Of a stretch of 64,000 nt of DNA, positions 15,101 to 27,800 are shown in pieces. The DNA is taken from the NCBI GenBank assembly GCA_008638375.1, contig CM018032.1, positions 34,858,751-34,922,750 of the forward strand. The letters run 5' to 3'. The notes below the pieces were generated by a model, which was not told where the DNA came from, made no database searches, and was given only the letters and a program-made list of their open reading frames with translations. Numbering within the stretch: the stretch's first letter is position 1; each line of letters opens with the position of its first letter. The DNA is from Nyssa sinensis (taxonomy: Eukaryota; Streptophyta; Magnoliopsida; Cornales; Nyssaceae). Both the position numbers and the translations under genes were made by a program.

Positions 15101-18100
15101 TTTTGTGAAAGTACAATTTTTCCAAAAATTTAGAATTGAATTTGATTCATTTGTTGAGCAGAATAATTTTCATTGAGCAGTTTATGGGGTTAGATTCTAA
15201 CTTCAATGATTTCATGAAGGTAACACCTGAAGATGTCCGCAAACTCAACCTCCCACCAGAATGTGTTAACAAAACTCCATCTGGTGAAACATTTGTCAAA
15301 TCAAATTTACAGAAGGTTAAATCTTCTTATTGGTATCATTTCACAAGTTGTTTGTTTATAAACGCCAGAGAAACTAAGTGTGAAAATGTATCAAAATTTA
15401 CTTTCAGGGAATACTTCCAGAAATTCTTGAAGAACTGTTAGCTGCTCGTAAAAGAGCTAAAGCGGATCTGAAGGTGTTCACATATTCTACTAAATTTTTA
15501 GTTAATTTTTATTTTGCTATCATGCATCTTATTCACTTCCTTGTTACTATCAAAGGTGCAATTTCGTCAGGGTTTTCTTTGGTTTAGCCATAGCAGTGCA
15601 GCCCATAAGTTACTGACCTAAATAAATTCTCATAATAGTGAACCCAGACTGAAATCTGTAAAATTAACGGACCAAAATGTACCGAATTAACTTAGATTGG
15701 TTTGTGGTATTTTGGTTATTAATATATAATATTTGGACTCAATGTTTTCAAAACCGGACTGGACCGGACGGTTCGACCGGTTGAACCTGTCGACCGGTCC
15801 AAGGGACGGTCCGGTCAAACCCAAGAAACCGTTTCAATCTCAAAACCGGCCTTAAAATGGAAAACCGTCCGAACCGGGCGGTCCAACCGGCGAACCGTTC
15901 GACCCGTCACTTGGGTCACCGATTCGGACCGGTTCACCTCTAGGTATATAAAAAAAAAAAAAAAACCCTACGTATCCCTGAATCAGTGAATCCCTCATTT
16001 CCCATTTTCCCTTTCTCTAATTCTCTGTTTCTCACTTCATCTCATCAGTCATCACTTGAATGGTTGAACCCCAAAGCCTCAAGGTAAATCGGTGACAGGC
16101 GGACGACGGACGGCGCGACGGCGACTCGCACTGCACGGCGACAGTGACCGTCGACTCGTCGGCGTCAGTTCGTCCTTCCTCCTTCGTCCGTTCGTCGCTC
16201 GATTTTTAGCCCAGACCAGACCTTCCTCCTTCGTCCGTTCGTCGATCGATTGAAATCTCAAATTTCAAGTTTCATTGTTGTGGTGGAGGTTGGTTTTGAT
16301 GGTGGTTGTCTTTGGGGATTATGGCGGTGGTGAAGGGAGAAGCAGCAAAAGTTGGGCTATAAGATGGTGATGGCGGTGGAGGCAATTTTGGACGATGGTG
16401 GTTGTGGGGGTTGAGACGGTGGCGGTGGCTAGTGAGACAGTGGTTGTGTGAAATGTTGCAGAGAAAGGGAAGATTATAGAGAGAATTGATGCCCTCGTGA
16501 CTTTTCTGTTAAGAGGGTTTACAAAGGGAAGATTATAGAGAGAAAAAGAGTTGCAGAGAAAGAAAAAAAAGGGAAAGAAATATGTTGGGATTATCTGTAA
16601 TTGTCATACTTTAAAATTCATATTTTAAATATAGAAAATTTATATTTTGTAAAAAAATTTTATATAATTTTTGTATATTTTTTAAAATTTAAAATATTAA
16701 TAATATGTATTATTAAATTTATTAATTACATAATTATGACATCACGGTTTGATTCCGGTTGACCCGACGGTTGAACCGGTAACCGGTAACCCGGACAATT
16801 TTCCGGTTCGATGAACGGTCCGGTTTTGAAAACATTGTTTGGACTTTTAGATGGGTTTTATTGCCTATCAGGATCCCACTTGAATTGTTGAGCGATATCT
16901 ATGGCAGTTCCACTGATATGATTGTTGTATGATTTAATCCATAGTTAATAAAACTGAAGGACAAAAAATCCTATGAGCAGGCCTTTTAACTCCAACAAGC
17001 CCAGTTACATGCTAGTCCTTTTAACTTTCAGGTCAATTTCTTGTTTAGATAAATGGTGTGTAACGAAAGAAAATTTTATTTTCCAAGTCATTGTGGAAAA
17101 CTTGGCCGATCCCGAGTTGTTCAATTCAACCGAGTTAACTTGGAATCAAAGCCTACCAAGGTAAGTTCATCACGTGGCATGCTGCTATGGTGAGAAAGGG
17201 GTATATCATCAGATGACTTAATTGGATTGGACAGATTGCCCCTGTATCACAAGATGGCTTGGGATCCTCTCACGATTCGGCGAGGTGACTTACTATTTAT
17301 CCTTTTTCATAGATCTGGGAGAAGAGACAAGAAAAAACTCCTCTATTTCAGCTTCATTCATAGAACTCCATTTTACTAAACAAACAGGTGGAGGACATCT
17401 CTGTCTCTCTAACAGTCCTAATCGGCTCTTGTGGGAATTCCTAAAGCATTGAGATATTTATCTACTTTACATAATTTTTTTTAGCCCCTTATGTTTGCCA
17501 TATTTAGACAATACCTCTCTTTAGTGACCCTTTGTTCTATCATTATCTCCAATTGATTTTTGATTTTATTTTATTCACACAAAAGCTTGCAGAGGGCGGG
17601 TCTTGGTGAAATGGTAAGGTCGCTCCATTGTGACTTGAAGGTCATGGGTTTGAGTTGCAGAAATGGTCTTTCCGCTTGCGGCAGTAAGGCTGTGTACATC
17701 TAACCCTTAGACCCCACTGTGGCGGGAGCCTCGTGCACTGGCCTAGCCCTTTTCACATAAGGCCTGCATTACTTATGAACTTTGTAAAAGTAAGCATGCT
17801 CAAATAGCAACATAAGAAATACATTGGCCTCGTTGACCTATAAGATATATAGGAAATTTTCATGGTAACAATTGATGTAAAAGTAAGAACAAAATGTAAA
17901 TTTTGGTTTTAAAAGATAATATTCTTTCATTCTAAGTTCTATTGGATAGTTATTATCTTATTTGTCATATGACATTGAGGAAGACTATTGCAGTAGTTGT
18001 CTATATCAACCTTTCAGTGAATTTTATATGTGCTAGATGGTGTATTTTGTTTAACTTTTTATTGTGTCCTGATTATTTATAAGTTTTACATGATTTCCTT

Positions 18101-21100
18101 TTGAACTTTTTGAGCCTTATGTGTAGTGTATCATTCAATATTGCCTGATACTGAGATGATTCCATGTTGACTGAAATCATCTCATTGCCCCCCCCCCCCC
18201 CCCCCCCAAAAAAAAAAAAAAAAGAGTATCTATGCTGGCAATTTGGACCACGATAGGGGGAGATTTTGAAGATGTAGTGAGATGGGTTAAATCCCAATTT
18301 GTTGGCTGGTTATGCAGAGCTTGCTTAATGCTTGAGATTGTGGACCTACATGCTTCGTTATGAGCCAAGGTTAGGTGGATTCCACGATCCACTATGTTAA
18401 TAAAGATCTGCCAAACCACCACTACCACGAAAAAAAAATTTGGTGTGCTACTACACTGGTTTCCCTTTAGAGGGTTTTCTTGTCTGGTTGTCCCCCTTGA
18501 GGATTAGGGGCTGTGTTTACTAGGGCGTGTGGTGGCTTTCCTGTTCATAGTGGCTTTGGTTTTTTGTTATTACGGTTAACTTTGTAATAGATTTCTCATC
18601 CTCCTGTTCTTTATACTGTTCCTCTTGTTTTCCTGATACATTCTTTGCCATATTGGAACTTTCCCACTTGTATTGTTTTCCCAATATATTCTTTTTCTAG
18701 CCACCTGTCTTATATGCTTTTGCTTGATTATGATAAACATGACTTTCAACTGAAAAAATTGAACCACATGAGGTTGGTTCTCAACCAGGACCAAAGACCT
18801 GTCCCAAGTTGCATTCCTAGTTTCTGATATGCCTTTTGTGCATGTAAATAACAGTGTTATTTGATTCTAGGAAGCAAAGGATCCTCTTGTGAAGGCTGTG
18901 CTAGATGGTCGCCAACTGGCTTTAAAGGTAGAACATGCCACTTCGATTATTATCGTCTCTTTTTAAGTATGTATTTTGAGTCCTATTTCCTTCGATGGAT
19001 TTTCCTTCCTTAAAATTCTAATGGTACAAGGGTTACAAGTAATTTGGTTCCATGCCATGTTTTCCACTGGTTTGAGATCTATGGTGTCTGTTGGCTTTTC
19101 AGATAAGTGCAAATTCTGTATATGGGTTTACTGGAGCTACTGTTGGCCAATTACCATGTTTAGAAATATCTTCAAGCGTTACGAGCTATGGTAATGTATC
19201 TTACTTGATTAGTATTTTTTCTTATTAATGCAACAAAATTTGCTTTATATGAGGTGAAATAATTTGGAAATACCCCTTTGATGCTTGATCTTACAAGTTA
19301 GCCCTCATTTTAAAGGTCGACAGATGATCGAACACACAAAGAAACTCGTGGAAGAGAAATTTACAATGCTTGGGGGCTATGAACACAATGCTGAGGTACA
19401 TCATCTGAACTTTTTCCTTTTGGTGGGATGGATAATTTGAGGCAAGTATTACTAGAAAACATCATCGCCCCTTGTGATGAGATCCACATATTATGACTTT
19501 TAACCATAGTTATTAGAACTGGCTGGTTTGACCCATTCAATCGGGAATCGGGCATTAAACCGGTTTAGTTTGATTAATTAATTGTTTATGCTTAAGAACA
19601 AAAACAAAAAAAAAACTGGTTGAACTGGCTTTTTTTTTCTTCAGAAAACTGATTGATCTCCAGTTTAATTAGAACCTGGATGGTTTTCTATTAAACGGGC
19701 AAAAAGACATAAAAATCCTTTTCTAATTTTTTTTTGTTACAAAAGGTTATCGATTTTTTTGTCTTTTTAAAACCTATGACTTTTTTACTCACAAAAGCCT
19801 CTTTTGTTTGATGATTAGATGATGAAATTTGGAACGAAATAAAATATTGTTGTATATATGCAAATGTATTAAACATATACATTAAGATAATCTTAATGAT
19901 TATGCTAATAGTTTGTTGTTTAACACTAGATAATAAAAACATGAATTTTTATTGTTGTTTTCTTAGTTTTTAGTTTATTTGTATACTTCTAATATATTTT
20001 AAAATATATTAATTATAAAACCGGTTGAACCAGTGAACCGATTCCTTCATTAATTCATTGTTCCTTCTCGGTTGCGATAACTATGCTTTAAACATGGTAC
20101 TATTTGTTCTAGAACACTTAATTTATCAACTAGAATTTTTTTTTACTTCTTTTATTTTTTCAATTTGCAATGTATTATATGTACCTTGTACTGAAGGTAA
20201 TTCATTGAAACATAATAGAATCTAAAATTTTAGGGCAATAAATAATTTATGGAAGGGGAACAACACCTGAAGAAATAACCACAATTGAATTAGGTAATTT
20301 TGTGCTCGTACTGGGTTACTTTATTTCTAAAAGGCTTCTGAAAGTGAATGAATTTTTTTGCTGTTAAAGTTAATGCCTTATTACAAAAAAAAAAAGGAAG
20401 AAGGTTAATGCCTTATCAGTTTTCTTCTGTTACAAGAAATGAAACCTAGTCTAGAGGAAATGACATTAAAATGGAGAGCCAATAATGGAAGATAAAAAAA
20501 TGAAGAAAAAATAGAAAGAAAACAAAAATTTATTACAAACGAATTGCATGGTTAAAGTTGGTTCAACATAGATTTCAGGTATGTCTTATACATGTAGAAG
20601 TCATAGTTAATTAATGGATGGTTCAGTAAACTTAATTCTTGCATCAATCAAAAGTTGAAACCCTCCCCATATTTTTCAGTCCTTTTTATGCTGAATATTT
20701 CCCTTTTCCAGTGGTGCTGCTAATAGCATCATCTTGTCTAATCTTATTAGTGTTTTGCTGATAGTGATAATAGCACTGATTTTTCTATTTTGCATCTTTC
20801 ATTTCAAAGACATGAGAGATACTTGTAGTTTGATGCTCCTGGAAACATGCTTGATTCAGGGATCTTAACTTATGAGGTGCTTATCTTGACTTTTGAGGCT
20901 TGTGCAAGGCACATGCTTTGCATCTTAAAATTTTATCTTAGTCTTATCAAATCATTGGGGTGTTCCTATTTCCTGATGTCCTTCCTGCTTCCTCTAATTT
21001 GTAATTTAGCTTTCTATCGGGTAGTATACATGTGATGGTGAGAACATAATTTAGTGCAACGAGAAACAGTTAGAAAAAAAATAAAAGAATATGGCAGAAA

Positions 21101-24100
21101 AAGTGGTTCCTAAACATTTATGCTAGTATAAAACTGTTATTATTTCTCATATTTAATATGTATGTTGATGGTTAAAACCTTTATTAGGCTTGATTTCACA
21201 TTACGTATTTTCTCTGAGTGTTTGTTAAAGAAATTTGGAGTTATTTGTTCTGATGTAGTATTTCTCACGAGTTTTGGGGATTCTTTTTTTTTTTTATTTT
21301 TGTTTTGGAATTGAAGTTTAAAATATGCCAATATGATCTTACTTGCGACATTTGTTCCTATCTTAGGTTCATCCATTTTCATTTATAGATTAATTATTGA
21401 ATCATCTATGTGCATGGCATTTGTTCTCTTTTCCAAATATGTGCTTGTTCACTTGAGCCCCTACACTATTGCTCTGTGGACTTTTAGGGCTACTCTTTCA
21501 TGAAAAGGGATTATTTTACGATTTCAGGTTATATATGGAGATACAGATTCAGTAATGGTACTCTTTGGTGTGCCCACTGTCGAAGCAGCTATGAACTTGG
21601 GGAGGGAAGCTGCTGATTACATTAGTGGGACTTTCATGAAAGTAAGTTAGTACTTGAGCTTTGTTATTTATTGGTTTTGGCATCTTCCTTTATTTCCCAT
21701 ACTCATGTACATCATAGGTTCCTGCTAGAGTTAATTCTTGAGATATCTAGTAAAGAAATCTTACTCTTTTTATTGGGGGGTTGAATGTTCTTGGCATTGA
21801 GCTGATCTTGAATTGTGGTGTATTTGACTAGAATAGACTCCGCAAAGTTTGATTTCAAATAATTGGGTTTGGCTTCAAGAATACTTTTTCTCTAGAAAGT
21901 TTAAAAGACTATACTCTGTTGTTACATTATTTGCCATCTTGTATCCTCAAAAACCTCCACACTCATTCGTTTTGACTTTTTAAGTGTCATTCGGAGCTGT
22001 TTGATCTAAATCATGTTTACCCTTATTATTGCACTCATAAGATCTTCCTTGTATGTGAACAAACCATCTTTAAATGATTTTCCTTCATCTTGTCGTCAAT
22101 TGCTGCTGCTTCCAGCTTTCACTAAATCATTCATTTCTGATAAGATGTATTTTGGTTTGCGATGATGCAGTCTTAGTTGATGAGACTAGAGCTGGGTTTA
22201 TTTACAGATTCGAAGCACTGGAAAATGCTTTGAAAATTTAATTTCCGGAGAAGTAGGACTACTAATACAAATGTGACTTATACAAATTTTCAGCTTAATG
22301 AAGTTATGTTGGCAGCTTTCATGTTTGTTTACTGGTTTTCAGAATTCTATATGCAATGTGAAAGAACTTCTAGATAACTGTGTTGAGACCTTTTATATTC
22401 TTCTATGGTTCATTTCATACTGATGTAGAGAACCTTTTTTTTTCATTTGGCTGGTATGTGTTATGAAGCCCATAAAACTAGAGTTTGAGAAGGTTTACTA
22501 TCCGTATCTTCTGATTAGCAAGAAGAGATATGCTGGTCTTCTATGGACAAATCCAGAGAAGTATGACAAAATGGATACTAAAGGTCTGCAAGAGCCTTTT
22601 CTCAACCTCTGAGTTTCCATATATTCTCCTAACCTAGTTTTTTGATTTATTGATTTTTGTTGACAGGCATTGAAACAGTTAGAAGGGACAACTGTCTGTT
22701 GGTTAAAAACCTGGTAAATGAATGCCTTCACAAAATACTAATAGACAGAGACATTCCTGGCGCTGTTCAATATGTGAAGAATACTATTTCGGATCTTCTC
22801 ATGAATCGCATGGATTTGTCTCTTTTGGTTATTACCAAGGTAAGAAAAAAATCCTGGCTAATGGTGCTGCCCTTGGCTGCTTCCTGAATTATCAAAATGC
22901 TGGTTACCTATGTAAAGGTGTTTTGTCTATGCTAACATTTCAGTTTAACAGGGTCTGACAAAAACAGGAGATGATTATGAAGTAAAAGCAGCACATGTTG
23001 AGCTTGCTGAGAGGATGCGTAAGGTTGGTTGTACTTCATTAACCCAATCATTCACTAATTGCCCTAATCACACATAATACACAATTATTTCTTGATTAAT
23101 TTTTTTTTGGGGGGGGTGGGGGTTCAATGAGATGGACTCTAAATGTAATATATGATATTCTCTTGCATCCACATCTTACATGCTTAAGGACCTCATTGGA
23201 ATGTCCACAGCTTTTAGTGGCATGTCCATACTTTTAAATTAGATGGTAATGATGTGAAGAACTGGATTTGTGTGTGATGCGTAAAAATATATCTGTATAT
23301 ATAGACATCTATATCACAGATTTGTGGAACGCCCAAGAAAATATTACAGCGGTTCAAACTTTTCTTAGTGTAATCATGCGTTAGATTTTGCTGTGTTAAT
23401 CACCTGAAACTGAATGTCACTCTTCAGCGTCAGATGCGTTGTTTAACTGATACACCCAAGAGTTTGTCCAAAGCAAATGTGCAAATACTCGAGTCTTTTC
23501 CATTTAAAAAGACTAATTACACTCTTTTGATCCTGTAGAGTCATTTAATTACTTAATGTTATAAAAATGATATGAAAAAATTATCTAAGTTTTGTCTCAA
23601 CTTTACCTCTCGCTACCGTGGCCTCCATTTGTAATATCATTACAATGGTAATTTTTTTTATTTCCAATTTTCAATGAAAATAAGATTTATATTTTCTAAG
23701 TGAATTGGAATCCATTATTATTTTTGGGTTCTCATAATTTTGATTTGTAGTGTCTTAGTGGAATGCTGATTTTTCTGACCAAGAAAGAATTAAAAACTCA
23801 CCTTTATGTTTTGATTAACAGCGAGATGCTGCTACTGCTCCAAATGTTGGGGATCGAGTGCCTTATGTCATTATTAAAGCTGCAAAAGGTGCCAAGGTAA
23901 TCTCTTTGCTGATTTCATTGTTCAACAACTGCATGGTGTTATATATGCCAATGAATGAATCTAATTGATCAGTTGATGAAAACAGGCTTATGAAAAGTCA
24001 GAGGATCCCATTTATGTGCTAGAAAATAGCATACCAATAGACCCTCAGTACTACCTTGAAAATCAAATTAGTAAGGTTAGTTTAGTATATGATAGTTTGT

Positions 24101-24819
24101 ATTTAGTTTATAATTTGTTATACTTTTTTCTTTCCCCTAATAATCATTCATTTGCAGCCACTTCTAAGGATTTTTGAGCCCATTTTGAAGAATGCTAGTA
24201 AGGAGCTTCTTCAAGGGAGTCACACCCGATCTATTTCCATCTCTACTCCTTCAAACTAGTGGCATAATGAAATTTGCTAAGAAGCAACTAAGTTGCATTG
24301 GCTGTAAAGCTCTAATCAGGTATAATTTAAAATTCAAATTGCATTGCTCTGTCCTTTTTTTCCCCCTTTACATGCAAGTCATTCCAATGCTTATTTTTTA
24401 ATATTTTTTTATTGCTCACTATAATTATTATTAATTTTTCTCTTGATGAGTGGTACTGGTGATAGTCCCACTTATACAGACAAATGACCTTCCTCTTCTG
24501 CAACCTTTTACTACGAGTTCTCACTGAGTGCTATTCATGCCTACAACCTTTGAAATTTTATACGAAAGTGAATATACATTACATGACTCACTGAGGGGTC
24601 TGTTTGAAGAATAATAGAGAATGTGTATAGAATGAATGTTGCTGATTATTGTTGATATGGCAGTGTTAGGGCTAGGAAAAAAAATCCCGTGTTCAATTCT
24701 GTTACAGAATATACATGTCGGATTGTTCTAGAATATACAGCCTGTAGGGTTGACTGTATAGATAGGTTTCATTATAGGGATTCCTAATTAGTTTGCTTTC
24801 TTATTATAGACTCTCAATT

Positions 24820-24856
<37 letters not shown>

Positions 24857-27800
24857 TTGTACCTATGAATAAAAACATATCGAGAATTATTTTTTCTCTC
24901 TTGATTTCATGGTATCAAAGCAAAATTAGAAAATTTCTCTGCGGCTATTTTCCTTTTTTTTTTTTTTTCCCTTTCCGACTGTTCTGCCCACAGTGAGCAA
25001 AATTCGAAAAATTTCTTGGGTCACCCTATTCGAGTGACCACCTATTCTCACCGCCATTCAGGACTGAAGCCCCACCTGTTGATCGGTTCTCTCCCTGAAG
25101 TCTGGTCACCAGAAGCCCAGCGCGTGAGCCTCACGCGCCACCAGAAGCTTTTGCCTTCATCACTTGCCTCACGCGCCGGCGCGTGGAGGCACGTGCAACT
25201 GCGCCTCGTCCTCCGGTCAGCCTTCCTGGTGTCGCCTCACCCTCTCCGGCACTTCTGTGTATCCGGTTGCTTCATTGCTATTTGTTTGGATGCTCTGTGT
25301 GCCCTATTGCTTTACGGCTGTTCGTTTGGACACTCTGTGTGTCCTGTTGCTTCACTGTTGTTGCTTCACTGCTGCTGTTCTTCTTGGTTAGTTGCTTTTG
25401 TGTTCTGTTTCTATGGCTGACGGACAAAAGAATTTGGTTGTGACTGATGTCATTCCCATGATGTCCAAAATCACAGAACATAAATTAACTGGTCCAAATT
25501 ATTTAGATTAGTGTAAGACTGTCAAGATTTACTTGCGGAGTATTTCTAAGGACAATCATCTCACTGAAGATCCACCAACGAATAATACTCGCCAGGAATG
25601 GTTGAGAGATGATGCTCGCTTTTTCTTGCAAATTAGGAACTCTATTGACACTGAGGTCGTTAGCCTGATTAATCACTGTGAGTATGTTAAAGAATTGATG
25701 GAATATTTAGAATTTCTGTATTCTGGAAAGAGAAACATTTCACGTATTTATAAAGTTTGTAAGGGCTTTTACCAGGCTGAACAACAAGATCAATCTCTTT
25801 AGGCCTATTTTATGAATTTCAAAAGGACCTATGAAGAATTGAATGTCTTGTTACCTTTTAGTCCTGATGTCAAAATCCAGCAAGCTCAATGGGAGCAAAT
25901 GGCAGTAATGAGTTTCTTGGCTGGCCTTAATTCTCAGTTTGAGATTGCTAAATCTCAGATCCTCTCTAGTGTTGAGATTTCCTCTCTCCACGAGGCTTTG
26001 ACTAGGGTACTTCGCACATATATCAGTGCATTTGTTACTCCATCTGTTCATGCTCCTAGTGCTCTTGTTAGTCATAATGGTGGATCTAAAACTGGACGGT
26101 CATATCATAAGAATCATAACAGATGAGGAGGTACAGGCAATCGGGACAATAAGAGTCAGGATGCAGGGGGCGTTGTATGTTATTATTGTCATGAGCCGGG
26201 CCATACCAAACACACGTGCAGAAAATTGCAAAATAAATCTCAGAAGTCTCACTCAGCCCATGTTGCAGTTACTCCTGCTACACCTAGCTCATCTGAGCAG
26301 ACCATTATAGTTTCTGCAGATGCATTTGCTAAATTCACTTAGTACCAAGAAGCATTGAAGAATTCATCTCAACCTATCATTGCTATTGTTGAGTTAGGTA
26401 AACCCAATACGTGTCTTCTTTCCTCTTCCTCACAATGGGTCATTGATTCTGGTGCCACAGATCATATGACAGGTCATCGTAGTCTTTTCTCCACTTTTCA
26501 GTCACACACATCTCCTTCTAATGTTACTTTTGCAGATGGTTCTACTTCTTCTGTTCTTGGTTCTGGTACTGTTAGTCCAACTCCATTCATTTCCCTGTCT
26601 TCTGTATTAAGTCTAGCAAGATTTTCTTTCAATTTAATGTTTGTAAGTAAACTTACTTGTATCCTGAATTGTTGCATCTCATTTTTTCTTGATCACTTGT
26701 CTTTTTCAGGATCTTATGACGAAGAAGATTATTGGTAAAGGATATGAATCAGGCGGTCTCTACACTCTGGATACCCAAGTGCCCAGGCCCATTGCATGTT
26801 TAGGTGTCTTAACTCCGTTTGAAGCACATTGTCGGTTGGAACATCCTTCTTTACCTCTATTGAAGAAATTATGTCCTCAGTTTCATAATGTATTTTCCTT
26901 AGATTGTGAGTCGTGTCAGTTTGCAAAACATCATCGTTTGCCTTCAGTCTCTCGAGTCAATAAAAGGGCTACTTTTCCCTTTGAGATAGTCCATTCAGAT
27001 GTTTGGGGTCCGTGTCCTGTTGTGTCCAAAACTAGATTTCGATATTTTGTTACTTTTGTTGATGATTTTTCTCGTGTGACTTGGCTTTATTTAATGAAGA
27101 ATCGTTCTGAATTATTTTCCCATTTTAGTGCCTTTTGTGCTGAAATTAAAAAACAGTTTAATGTTTCTGTGCATATATTACGGAGTGATAATGCCAAAGA
27201 ATATTTTTCCGGTTCATTTCAGACTTACATGATTCAGAATGGCATTCTTCACCAATCCTCTTGTATTGACACACCATCTTAGAACGGTGTGGCAGAAAGA
27301 AAAAATAGGCATCTCCTTGAGACAGTCAGGACACTCTTATTCCAAATGCACGTTCCTAAACAATTTTGGGCTGATGCAGTTTCCACAGCCTGTTTTTTGA
27401 TTAATCGCATGCCTTTATCTGTTCTTAATGGTGAGACTCCTTACAAGTGTCCTTTTTCCTACTAAACCCTTGTTTTCTATTGAACCCCGAATATTTGGTA
27501 GTATTTGTTTTGCTCGTGATGTTCAGTCCCCAGGTCATAAAATTAGATCCCAAGTCTTTAAAATGTGTTTTTCTGGGTTACTCTCGTCTACAAAAGGGGT
27601 ATCGGTGCTACTGTCCTAGTCTCAACAAGTATCTTGTGTCAACTGATGTTACCCTTTCTAGAACATATTCCTTTTTTCCCTACTTCTTCTACTTCTTCCA
27701 GTCAGGGGGAGAATAATGATCTGTTGGTTTATACTGTCACCTCTCAGTCCACTACTGTAGCTCCTACATCTGCTACTACACCACCACCACCACCACCTCC

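Noticed and set aside
16079..16261. GC-rich 60-codon minus-strand ORF
   Set aside because: It is inside the non-autonomous hAT-like element, with Arg/Ser-rich composition from short repeats and no transposase features.
24100..24330. A tiny intron or alternative splice site that would restore the POLD1 frame
   Set aside because: The removed segment would have to be a single base or delete conserved residues. No GT...AG pair around 24257 restores the homologous protein.
25016..25443. Overlapping ORFs of up to 134 codons at the start of the Copia interior
   Set aside because: They lie between the primer-binding site and the gag start in three overlapping frames and match no retroelement domain. 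Untranslated leader is the simpler reading.
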